Shown: piece after piece, positions 44,732 through 54,336 of the stretch | Position numbering within the stretch: the first letter of the stretch is position 1 | Layout: each line of letters opens with the position of its first letter | Origin: Lytechinus pictus | Taxonomy: Eukaryota; Echinodermata; Echinoidea; Temnopleuroida; Toxopneustidae | Direction: 5' to 3' | Assembly (NCBI RefSeq): GCF_037042905.1 | Contig: NC_087249.1 | Coordinates: 14,813,901-14,877,900, forward strand | Length of the DNA stretch: 64,000 nt | Notes under the pieces: model-generated | Seen by the model: only the letters and a program-made list of their open reading frames with translations | Databases searched by the model: none | What the model was told of the DNA's origin: nothing | Made by a program: the position numbers and the translations under genes

Positions 44732-46698
44732 AGGTCGATCCAGGGGGCAAAGATTTTGCCCCCCCCCCATGGTGGCGCAAAAAGGGGTAAGAAACAGAAA
44801 AAAGGAAGAGAAAAGGACAAGCAATCAAAATAGGAATTATACCTTATAGTCCTTCTTAAGTCAGTATATAAATACAGCTCAATAGGCTGATATGTAGTTT
44901 AAAATATCAAGTTTTGATATCAATATACAAAACATAATTCAGCTCGGACATCGATCTTTCATTATTTTGTTTTATTTACCAATTTATGTTTAAGTGCTCT
45001 GGAAAATGTCCGTTTTATGGTTTGAATCAACATTTTGTGCGCTCGCACTATATGCCAAGTAGGCCTACGTATTGTCTTTTTATATTTCATATAAGATTCT
45101 CTAAATATACCTTTTCAGGTGTCTCGATTGTAAAAAAAAATAATAAAGGCCTATGAGCTAGCGCTGTGCGCTCGCGTTTTGATTGGTGAGTTATGTATAC
45201 CTATATATTAATTTTATAACAAACTACTTAAATCCCCCCATTAAAAAAAATCCGGATCGCGATTTGCGCTCGCATTATTTGCTAAAAATATATCAACCAA
45301 TGAATCCTATTCATTATTACAAAAATACTTAAAATATCCAGTTTTCAGGCCTCATGCACTGTCAACAAATTTCACACACTCATTAGACTTAACAGATTAA
45401 TAAATATGAAATAAAATTTGTATAAATTCATTATAACTAAATTGTCCCTTTTTCAGAAATAAATTTTTATAAAAGAAAGAGAAGATAGTCATCATTCTTA
45501 TATGATGACAAAATGTCCTTAGGCCTAAAATGTCTCGATCCTAGGTCAAATAAATAATAAAATATCAGCTCGCGCTTCGCGCTCGCATTATTTATATAGT
45601 GCTATCAAATTTCCCTATATACACAGTGCTGTTAACAGTGCTTAAATTGACCCTTCTCATATCGGAATTTCAAATATTATTTTCAGCTCGGGCTCTGCGC
45701 TCGCATTATTGATTTTTATGATGAAAAATGAAATGTATTCAGATTGCCAGAATTCTGTCTAACTCTAAAACAGGCGCACGCATGTTTTTAGGATACAAAG
45801 CTTGATCTTATTCAAAACGTGCTAAAATTATCCAGTTTCGAATCAGAATATCAAAAAAAATTTGCTCGCGCTTTGCGCTTGCATTATTATTGTAGGAAGA
45901 TAACAAAAATTACCCATCCTTTTTCACGATTGACAAACATGAATCGAATGTCCCATTGGGGGATTTGAAATCTCATCTTTTTAGGTTGGAATATCAAAAA
46001 TGTTCAGCTCGCGCTTCGCGCTTGCATTATTTAATCGTTGAAATATGAATCGTCTTAATGGCTAACTGCAAAACATCCTTAACATGTCCCTTTTCGACCA
46101 GGCCAGAACGAATATTTAACATTTCTGCTCGGCTTCGCGCTCGTGGTAATTATCTAGTTACATACGCTGTTCAGGTTCACAAACATTGCCCAAAATGTTC
46201 AATTTTCAGGACAAAATACATGAAATTTCATTTTTAGATTACATAGGGCTTAAGAGATTATTACACATTTATGTTGCTTATAAAGTAAAGCTAGGAAATG
46301 ACTGTTAGCACACGGGTGTTTTGCCCCCCCCCCAAAAAAAAAAAAAAAAAAAAAAAAGAAGAGAGAATCAAGACTAAGAAAAAATAGAGAGAAAATGTAA
46401 GGGATTAGGATGAAATATAATATTATTTTCCAAATATAATGTCAAAATCTATCACAACCTTGTATTTTTGTAATAAAAATGTCAGCATATTTGCTTGCTC
46501 GCTTCGCTCACTGGCAACTTCTTATTAATTTTATGCGATACACCATATCGAGCCCCCTCGAAATTGTTGGCTCATTACGGCACTGGGACAACCCCTTCAA
46601 AGAAACAAAAAAAAAATCAACTTTGAGCGGCCGATCGGGGAAAATATGGGTGAAAAAATGGCCCCTCACCCTAATGGCGGAAGCTGGGTCCGCCCCTG
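44732..46698. mobile_element. Second copy of the GGCGGATCCAG element
   Basis: Starts AGGTCGATCCAGGGGG and ends CTGGGTCCGCCCCTG. Blocks align in order with 35477-38476 (CAGCTCGGACATCGA; GCCAAGTAGGCCTAC; CAACCCCTTCAA; GAGCGGCCGATCGGGG), but it lacks the 1175-bp hAT insertion. About nine GCTCGCGCTTCGCGCTCGC modules. Target duplication not evident. Confidence 0.75.
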
Positions 46699-46925
46699 AC
46701 TTAGGCTTTCAGGATATAATACATGATAAATCTAAAAAAAAATCAGATCGCGCTTCGCGTTCTCATTATTTATTTAGGCCTTGTGAGATACCTCAATTTG
46801 TTTTTAAGAATGAAATATCAGATTTTCTTTGACGTCTACCCCCCCCCATTTCATTCATTTTTTTTACTTGGTGCCCTCGCCACCCACCCCCCCCCGTGCA
46901 CCCATGCTGAATAAATACGCCACTG
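46699..46925. mobile_element. Right end of a CAGTGGCGTA element
   Basis: Ends TACGCCACTG at 46925 with C-rich blocks upstream, the same terminus as the element at 36372. The matching left end was not found. Confidence 0.5.
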
Positions 46926-47594
46926 ATGAGGAGAATTAGTCGATTGCTTCGAGATTGCATTATTCCCAAGAGGTTATCATTAATATTATTGAAGGGTATT
47001 CTAACACAACAGTAAAGAAACTACAGCTCCCGTTCACAGAATATTCTAGTAGGGCCTACTCTGGTAAGAAGTTAAACCAAATTGAACCCCCCCCAAAAAA
47101 AAAAAAATAATAATCGCTCGTGCTTTGCGTTCCCATTGATATTACATTATATATTCACGGATTTTTTTTTCAAGAACACATAAAAAAGTGGTCTTTGGTT
47201 TTTTTAAAATGTGATTATAAGATAATTCAAAATCCATTTAATGCACTTTAGTTAGCCTGGCCGGGAGGGAGTGGGCGCCATTTTTCGAAAAGTACACATA
47301 TATGGGCGCCAAAAATCAGGTCAAATTTGCCCCCCCCCCTCCCTCCCCACGAAATCCTGGATCCGCGCCTGGGTTCTATAACAATAACCCAATTAGGGCA
47401 ATCACCCCCTGACAACTACTTCAAGGAAAATATTATCCCCATATTTTTACCGGCGGGGACTGATACCCCCCCCCCCCCCGGAAATTTACCCTCCAGATAA
47501 TTACCCCGGATAATTACCCCTAGTACGGAGCCTCGAAAATGCCATTAACGCGACGACATGGCGTGGTACTTTATCTTGCCATGTCTTAATTAAT

Positions 47595-47918
47595 CATTGG
47601 CGGCGGAAGGCAAAAAATTTAGGGGGGTCCACCTGAAATTTTGGGATGGACACAGGTAAAAAAATTGACAAGCAAATCAACCAAAATTTATAGGAAGGAC
47701 CACCAATTTTGAAATTTTTTTGACAAGAAAAAAAGGTTATAAACCAAAATTAGGGGGACAAAAAGATTTTAGGGGGGGGTCCACCTCAATTTAGGGGGGG
47801 ACATAGAAAACAAATTGACAAGCAAAAAAAAAAGGTTCTCAACTAAAAATCTAGGGGGGACCGTCCCCCACCTCAAATTTAGGAGGAAAGGTCCCCCCCC
47901 CCGCTTCCTCCGACTAAG
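47595..47918. mobile_element. hAT-type MITE, 324 bp, with 8-bp duplication
   Basis: Ends CATTGGCGGCGGAAGG / CTTAGTCGGAGGAAGC (reverse strand), flanked by exact 8-bp TAATTAAT (47587-47594, 47919-47926). The interior has three near-copies of TTTAGGGGGGTCCACCT and ATTGACAAGCAAA. Inserted in the core of the foldback element. Confidence 0.85.
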
Positions 47919-47926
47919 TAATTAAT

Positions 47927-48195
47927 ACGCTTATTATTTCGACATAGCGATATATTCTATCTTGTCAAGTCGATATGTCCACATGGCGAGATATGAAGTG
48001 TACAAGTCCCGGCGAGAATCCCGATATATCGCTATGTTGACATGTAACTTATTTAAGTCGACTTGGCAAGATAAAATATCTCGCCATGTTGACATATAAC
48101 TTTTTATAAGTGGACTGACTTGGCAGGATAACGTATCGTGCCATTATTTAGTCGACATGGCAAGATAAAGTATCTCGCCATGTCGTCAAGTCGAT
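47927..48195. repeat. Palindromic tandem core GACATGGCGAGATA
   Basis: Three to four units of about 90 bp, each a dyad of (G)ACATGGCxAGATA and TATCTCGCCATGT separated by a few bases, with CGACTTGGCAAGATA variants. The same words appear at 47551-47580 inside the left arm. It sits at the symmetry centre of the foldback element. Confidence 0.75.
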
Positions 48196-48410
48196 GGCTC
48201 CGTATGGCGTCTAGAGGGTAAATTTCCGGGGGGGGGGGGTAACAGTCCCTGACGATAAAATATGGGGATAATATTTTCCTTGAAGTAGATGTCAGGGGGC
48301 GATTGTCCTTTGGGTCATCGTTATATAACCCCAATGGACTCGTATCATTGGCCTTTTGACCTCTTGATGGCATTGGATCTCACTATATCCTGACCAGAAT
48401 TTTACACACA

Positions 48411-48556
48411 CCGCGGGCTATCGGACCCGCGGTCTATCGGACCCGCGGACTATCGGACCCGCGGTCTATCGGACCCGCGGTCTATCGGACCCGCGGGCTA
48501 TCGGACCCGCGGGCTATCGGACCCGCGGTCTATCGGACCCGCGGTCTATTGGGCTG
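48411..48556 (-). repeat. 16-bp tandem array, right outer domain (9 units)
   Basis: Same unit as the left array, in inverse orientation. Nine units with A, T or C at the variable position. The copy number differs from the left arm (9 against 5), so the arms have changed length independently. Confidence 0.92.
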
Positions 48557-48639
48557 TAACCGCCGATACATTAAAAAAACCCCGAAAGGTTGTTTAATAT
48601 GCATTCCTTAGCATTTCGTACCAGAAAAAAAATTGACAA

Positions 48640-48836
48640 GCAAAAAAAAAGCTTCAAGCTCGTCAGGGGGGGGGGGGGGGGGCAATAAAGGTCTTCAAGC
48701 TCGTCAGGGGGGGGGGGCAAAAAAGGTCTTTCAAGCTCGTCAGGGGGGCAGGGATACGTCCTTTGCATGGGTTGTGGCTCGTCAGGGGGGCAGACTGCCC
48801 CCTCTGCCCCCCCCCCCCCCGTAGGTACGCTAGTGA
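48640..48836. mobile_element. G-rich hAT MITE fragment
   Basis: Four AAGCTCGTCAGGGGGG phrases, then a right end reading TACGCTAGTG. TTGACAAGCAAAAAAA at the left is shared with the MITE at 47595. No left terminus. Confidence 0.5.
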
Positions 48837-51794
48837 CTACGTCCCATTTTATGTGGGTGATCTCATGTTGACCACCCGGCATCGCTTATGACTGCCGAAG
48901 TAATTCCTCGGCGGTACTGTGGGTGTCCCACATATAGTAAGCAACTGTATAAGATCGACCAACAAACGTTCTCGATATTAGTGTGGTCAAGAACGGTCAA
49001 GATGCTTACCAAGTTGTCATCAATGTAAAATCCTTACTACTAGTTTTATCAATTTAGGAATTCTTTCTTTCAGCAGGTACGGAGCATCAATATCATTTCT
49101 TGCCAATTAGTACAACCCTAAATCCGTTATATTAAAAGATCTATATTTCATGCTTATCTATTTGACAAGTTTGTTGTCGCAAGATTTCTCTTCTCCATAA
49201 CGATGATTTCTTGCGGAATTTACAAACCTACAAGAAGGACTGTACGACCTACGGCGGTAGGCCTATACTTGGAGAGAGTAGACTGGCCTGGAGGAATAAA
49301 ACTCAAATAGACCAGCAACGCCAGATCCAATGTTAATGCATAGTCATTGGCATACCAGGGAATTTTGGTATCTCGTATGCATGGTTCACAAATTCAAAGC
49401 GGAATAGTTTGTTTAAATGGGAGGGGGTAACGCCCACAAAAGCATTTATGGATCATTATTCAGATCGTCACTTTAAAGGTCATGTCTATCCCGGAAAGGG
49501 TTGATTTGAATCAATAGAGAAAATTCAAACGAGCCTTACGCTGAAAATGTCATCAAGGATATAGAATAAGAAAATTAAGACATTTTTATCGCTTATTTTT
49601 TCCAAAACGGTTACATTAACAGCTCGGTTATATGAGAATGAGAAAGTCGATGATGATGTAGCTGCAGACTTGTTTGAGAGTTCAAAATAAATACAAAGGG
49701 CTCAACGGGAATTTAGAGTTTCATTTCTTTATTCTTCATTCTTTAACTTCTTCAATTCTTTGAATGCTTGAGACATGAAGTATATTCCTTAATTCCAAGA
49801 AGCAATTCCATAATTCCTTTCCATGATTCTTTTCCATAATTCCGGGAAATATGTAGGTTAAAACAGAATACAAAAAGTCATAAGTACAAGCACAATAAAT
49901 CCTTTACATCATCTGTGACTTTAACCATTGTGACAAATCACGATCCAGCTTAAATTGCATTGACCTACGAACCTATTTTGCCCTGAAAAGCCTTTTGTCA
50001 CTAAATACAACCCAACACCTGACATTACATCTAAGTTACATGGCATTTGTGTACTTAATAACAAAACACAATTGGCTCATAAGACATGTAAGATGCATGT
50101 GTTATTATATAGCATTATCAGGTGTTTACTTTCCAAGTGATATGCATTAATTGACGCACATACTTTCTGTATAAACTACATGCACCTTCACATTATACAT
50201 TAATGCAATAAGCCTATTATACCTTGTCAATATGCTAAACCAAAGCTATATACATTCATAGTTCTTAAGTAGATATAAATCAATGTTTCAACTAACCTCT
50301 TTGCCTCTAAAAATCTTCTAATAAAGATCAATCCCATGTAGGATGCTTAAGATTGATGTAGATTTTTACTCCCAAACAGAATCTCCAGCACTGATTCCAT
50401 CTGATCAAATCTGTCATCTCGGTTGACCAAGAGATGGCGCTAACAATAGAAACCTCAGGCAAGGCATATATAGCACATGTATTAAACAAGCACTGTGTGA
50501 ACTATGTACAATACGAAGGTATATGTGTGCTCACCCAAGCACATTATCTGCAGTACAAGCATATCAAATACAATTAGTCCGAACCTCAGACCCAAGGAGA
50601 CATTTTAGTCTTGACAAATTAAAACGTTTGATGTTTTTTTCGGAACAAATCAGATTAACAGAATTTGCACTCAAAACAGCTTTCATTACAGATGTCACTC
50701 ACTCACTCATCATTTCTTTTTTTTATTGTTTGAATTATACAATGTTTCATTTTTTAAAATACAGATTTGACAATAGTAACCTATTCGACCGGACCACAAA
50801 ATGTTAACTTAAAACAATTTTTGTAATTCCACATGTTCAGGGAGGAATAAACTTTATTTCACGTGACAATCAGGAGAAATGGAAATAATTCATATTTCAT
50901 TTAATGAAATACAAAAGAAATAGTATATTCTGCTTTCATTGAAATGAATTAAAGTCAATAAAAAAAAATACAAATGATTATAAAGTGATTAGCGGGTATT
51001 TTCTTTCGGGGAAATTACGCGTAGTTTGCTTTCACATTACCAAAATACTGGTATTTTCTGATCGGGGTAAATTTCCCGATCAGAGAATACCTGGAACTGA
51101 CGAACTTCGAGGCGGTCTGAAACCACCTAAAGAGAGTTTCAAAAAGTCTCAATCCCCACTGCTACCCATACGACACGTTAACTATATTTACTCTTCTCCC
51201 CAAATTTAAAACTAAACGAGATGATAACTCATTAGAAGAACGTGCGCCCACACCCCCTCCCCCCCCCCCCACTTCGGGGTCTGAGGGACCGCATGCGTGT
51301 TCCCAAATTGTCCGGTAAAGGGGTACTTTTTCGCGAGACAAGTCCGGCCCGCGAATCGCAAAACAGGGGGTTGTATCTGACTTTTCAACCAGAGATTTCT
51401 TTAAAAAGGGTGTCTTTTTTCCTCTTTCTCTCTTTGGAATCCTGAGAAATTTAAAAATCTTTCCTAAGGTATAGTGGGTTCCCACAAGCAGCCATATTGG
51501 AGGACAAACAATAAAAACCTGTGCATCAGACTATGAAAAGTCATTGTTTTCATGGTTTTGCTATTGTTTTGTCCTCCATCATGACATCAGGGAACCTCTA
51601 TGTAATGACAGCTTACCTGAGATGAAAGGGGGTACATTGAGCAGTGTTCTTGATTTAGGAGGGTCTCCAAGGCAGGAAAAGCCCGCGAAAGGGGATTCAG
51701 AAATTTTGGCAGACATGAGATAGAGGGGTGCTTTCAAAGGGAGGGAACGAGGCGTACCCTAAATAACACTGAGGGGGAGGGGCGGGAACGTGTG
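48837..51794. other. Intergenic with MITE fragments and a hairpin
   Basis: Fragments of the AAGTCCACC MITE family lie at about 49480-49640 (left end) and 50640-50925 (middle). A hairpin with GGTATTTTCTGATCGGG arms lies at 51050-51091. A C-rich block is at 51252-51271. No gene. Confidence 0.5.
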
Positions 51795-52740
51795 GCATAT
51801 ATCAGATCCTGGATGCTCCAAAAAGTAATGTTGAATGATAAGAAAACTGTATTATTGGTCACTGGTACCCCACGTCATGTTTCAAAGTTTGGGGGCTACA
51901 GCTTAATTGTTGGTGATTCGGTCATAACTCCATCCGATCATGCAAGAAATCTTGGTGTATTATTTGATACCCACTTAGGCATGGAATCACAAATAAACAA
52001 AGTTTGTACATCTGCTTCTTGATCTACATTGTACCTCGGGGGCCACAGAAGCGGGGAGGGGGGGGGGGGGGGGCTTCAGCCCCACTGTTTTTCAAAACCC
52101 TGTACAAAAACGTAAAAATGAAATATGATTGTGATTTTTTGCATGGTCAGCCCCCCACTTTTGGATCAGTCCCCGCCCCCCCACTTTGAAAACCGTTCCA
52201 CGGCCCCTGTAACTTGAGACATATGCGTAAATTCTTTGACCAGGATAACACGAAAACTATTGTTCATGCTTGCATCACAAATAATTTGGATTATTGTAAT
52301 AGTGTTCTCTAGGATTACTCAATTCTCCATAATCCGAATAGCATATAGAGTGCAAAACGCATATGCACGTTTAATCTGTCGTTTTCCAAAATTCTCTCCA
52401 GTAACCCTTTTATTGAGAAAATTACACCTGTTACCTGTCCGACAAATCATATTTAAGATTCTCTTTGATCTCAATTATTGTCTTTAAAGGTCTTAACGGT
52501 CAGGCCCAACTCTTGAAATTAAAATCCCGATCTCATGACCATTACCTTCGTAGCTCACAAGATACACTCACACTGCAAGTACCCCTGCAAGACTAAAGCA
52601 ACACGTACTAGGTCATTTCCTGTATCAGCCCACAACTATGGAACAAACTTCCCCTTGAAATTACGAATTCAACCATTTTTAATATTATGTAAGGTTGTTG
52701 ACTTCATAATTTCAAACTAAAATTAAAAACCTATTTACTC
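51795..52740 (+). pseudogene. LINE remnant, reverse-transcriptase C-terminal half
   Basis: Reads LNDKKTVLLVTGTPRH, DHARNLGVLFDTHLGME, INKVCTSAS, then after an insertion at about 52030-52212 HACITNNLDYCNSVL, ARLICRFPKFSPVT, LHLLPVRQIIFKILF and LWNKLPLEI-like words in shifting frames. This is the order of the non-LTR reverse transcriptase after the palm. Stops and frameshifts throughout; no endonuclease or catalytic motif remains. Confidence 0.82.
52030..52212. mobile_element. G-rich MITE inserted in the LINE
   Basis: Begins GGGGGCCACAGAAGCGGGGAGG and ends CCGTTCCACGGCCCCTG, with a 15-bp-plus G run and CCCCACTTT words. It breaks the LINE frame after TSAS. A clean target duplication was not found. 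Confidence 0.6.
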
Positions 52741-52755
52741 CAGCATTATGTACAG

Positions 52756-52922
52756 CATCTGGGGCCTGTTGCAGAAAGAGTTGCGTTTAAACGCAAGTCA
52801 AAATATCAAGCGCAAGTCCCGAATACGGGTGATTCATTGGTTGAAAATCAAGTTGCGCAAGATATTTTGAGTTGCGTTTGATCGCAACTCTTTCTGTAAC
52901 CATTGTAACGGGCCCCCGGCAT
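52756..52922. mobile_element. Foldback MITE with AGAAAGAGTTGCG arms
   Basis: The left arm GGGGCCTGTTGCAGAAAGAGTTGCG is mirrored at the right (GGGGCCCGTTACAATGGTTAC, then AGAAAGAGTTGCG, reverse strand), with AAATATC words inside. About 165 bp. Confidence 0.75.
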
Positions 52923-53039
52923 GTCGGGGGGCTTTTGCAATAGAGTGTATAGAATAGTTTTTGCGTTATTTAAATGCATATTATTATCAGTATTACTTAC
53001 CAGGATGTGCATAGCCATATAACTGTCTTAAAAATTAAA

Positions 53040-53168
53040 CGAATTTAACATGTCATAACTTTATTATTTCATATCCGACTTTGATGGAATTTTGAGTAAT
53101 TTACTTCTTGGATTTTTATCTTTATAGTTTTATTCAAACTTTTAGTTGGGGTGCACTTGTCCTTTAAT
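53040..53168 (+). mobile_element. AAGTCCACC MITE right-end fragment
   Basis: TGTCATAACTTTATTATTTC, CATCCGACTTTGATGGAATTTT and GGGGTGCACTTGTCCTTTAA match the right arm of the copy at 15887. Confidence 0.7.
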
Positions 53169-53255
53169 GTTTCCTGAACTACCGCCGCGTCGTCTTCATA
53201 TTCCAAAGCTCATACTGACGAGAGTTAAGGGCTCATCTATGATTCAGTATTGGTA

Positions 53256-53471
53256 ATGGCTAAATCGAAGGCTGAGCAGTCGGGGAGCTTCCTTGCGGTA
53301 GAGAGACGGCTGGGGCTGGATCCTAAGGTTGATCATGAGGAACGGGTACAGAATGCTGTGATGGGTCGTTAGACAGCAGGAGCAGCAGGAGCTTGGTTCT
53401 GTGTCTGACCTTGGTTTTGATCCTCCTTTGAAGCTTCCGGGTATTTGCCTAGGATAATGAAGAAATATAAC
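53256..53471 (+). pseudogene. Short coding-like remnant, family unknown
   Basis: Frame 53256 onward reads MAKSKAEQSGSFLAVERRLG then LDPKVDHEERVQNAV to a stop. A second frame then reads QQEQQELGSVSDLGFD and PPLKLPG. The composition is coding-like and a single frameshift would join the two, but I recognise no family. A retroelement scrap is possible. Confidence 0.25.
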
Positions 53472-54095
53472 GAGGATTGATTTGCCTTACAGACACTTAC
53501 AATTGATTATGCGTGTTTTCCTGTGTTTTACCTAGGGACCCATGAAGACACATAAAATTTACGTTGGATCGAACCTTCGTTATGTTTCTCAGCTTCTGTA
53601 TTAAGATAGTTAACTTTGTAATGACTTAATTGGGTTAGATCTTCTGTCAACTGTTCATGGCAATCGTGGTGACGGCGACGACGACTGCTAACATAATTAT
53701 AGGACGATTTTTTTTCTAGAACTCCAGCCTAGTCATACCCCCGTTGTTGCTGCATACTACTGGTGCACCTGCTACATCTACTACTGTCTTCTTTCTCTTC
53801 CTTCTCTTCTTTCTACCTTTTCTTCATTTTCTTCTTGTTTTTGTTTAATTCTACAAGAACAAAGACCAGGAGTGACAAGGAATTCTACGACAAATATTGA
53901 TTAGAACAGAACAACAACAGTTCCGACAACTTCTTTTAATTCCACAACTCACAATCAGGACTGACAACTACTACTGCGGCACCTATATTCTACAACCCGT
54001 CTTATAACCATTTCCATTACTGCTCTAATACTTCTGCTGCTGGTATTATTTCTACTACCACTATACTTATTCTACTACTACCACTATACTACTAT

Positions 54096-54134
<39 letters not shown>

Positions 54135-54336
54135 AACTACTACTACTACTACAACTACTACTACTAACTGCCACTCGAGTCTGTTGCGATCATATTACGT
54201 TTGGTGTGTTTAATCTCAGAATTTTATCAAAACTCGTCCATAAACAAAATCGTAAGGACATCGTACGATCATCATATGCCATCCAATAGACCTCGTGAGA
54301 CTAGAAGTATAACAATAAGTTTACGGTCTCATTGCG
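53472..54336. other. Downstream flank of the membrane-protein gene
   Basis: Contains an ACT/TAC microsatellite at about 54079-54166 and pyrimidine-rich CTTCTTCTC sequence. If the 646-codon frame splices out at 54374, its next exon would be expected here or further left; none is obvious. Confidence 0.4.

Larger units (their letters stand above)
42755..47371. mobile_element. hAT-type composite element, 4.6 kb, with 8-bp duplication
   Basis: Ends CAGGTGCGGATCC / CAGGCGCGGATCC (reverse strand), flanked by exact 8-bp GGTTCTAT at 42747-42754 and 47372-47379. GGCGCCAAAA words occur inside both ends (43590-43790; 47275-47310), supporting one element. It contains the polypurine tract, the palindrome at 43881 and another repeat element at 44732-46698. 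It inserted in the left arm of the foldback element. Confidence 0.85.
42587..48562. mobile_element. TU-like foldback transposon (disrupted)
   Basis: The arms are long inverted repeats. Left arm: GGGGACATCC, five 16-bp CGATAGACCGCGGGTC units, then TGTGTGTAAAATT and single-copy sequence, broken at 42754 and resumed at 47380. Right arm (reverse strand): nine units, TGTGTGTAAAATT and the same inner sequence. CCGATAC flanks both sides (42580-42586, 48563-48569). The centre is a palindromic tandem repeat. Removing the 4.6-kb insertion leaves about 1.35 kb. Tandem outer domain, unique inner domain and variable centre is the architecture described for sea-urchin TU elements; membership in that family is inferred. 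No ORF, so mobilised in trans if at all. Confidence 0.8.

Noticed and set aside
50523-50807. 94-codon plus-strand frame
   Set aside because: Overlaps a fragment of the AAGTCCACC MITE family, which has no coding capacity in other copies.
52030-52212. 8-bp target duplication for the G-rich insert in the LINE
   Set aside because: The flanks (CATTGTAC against TAACTTGA) do not match, so no superfamily was assigned.
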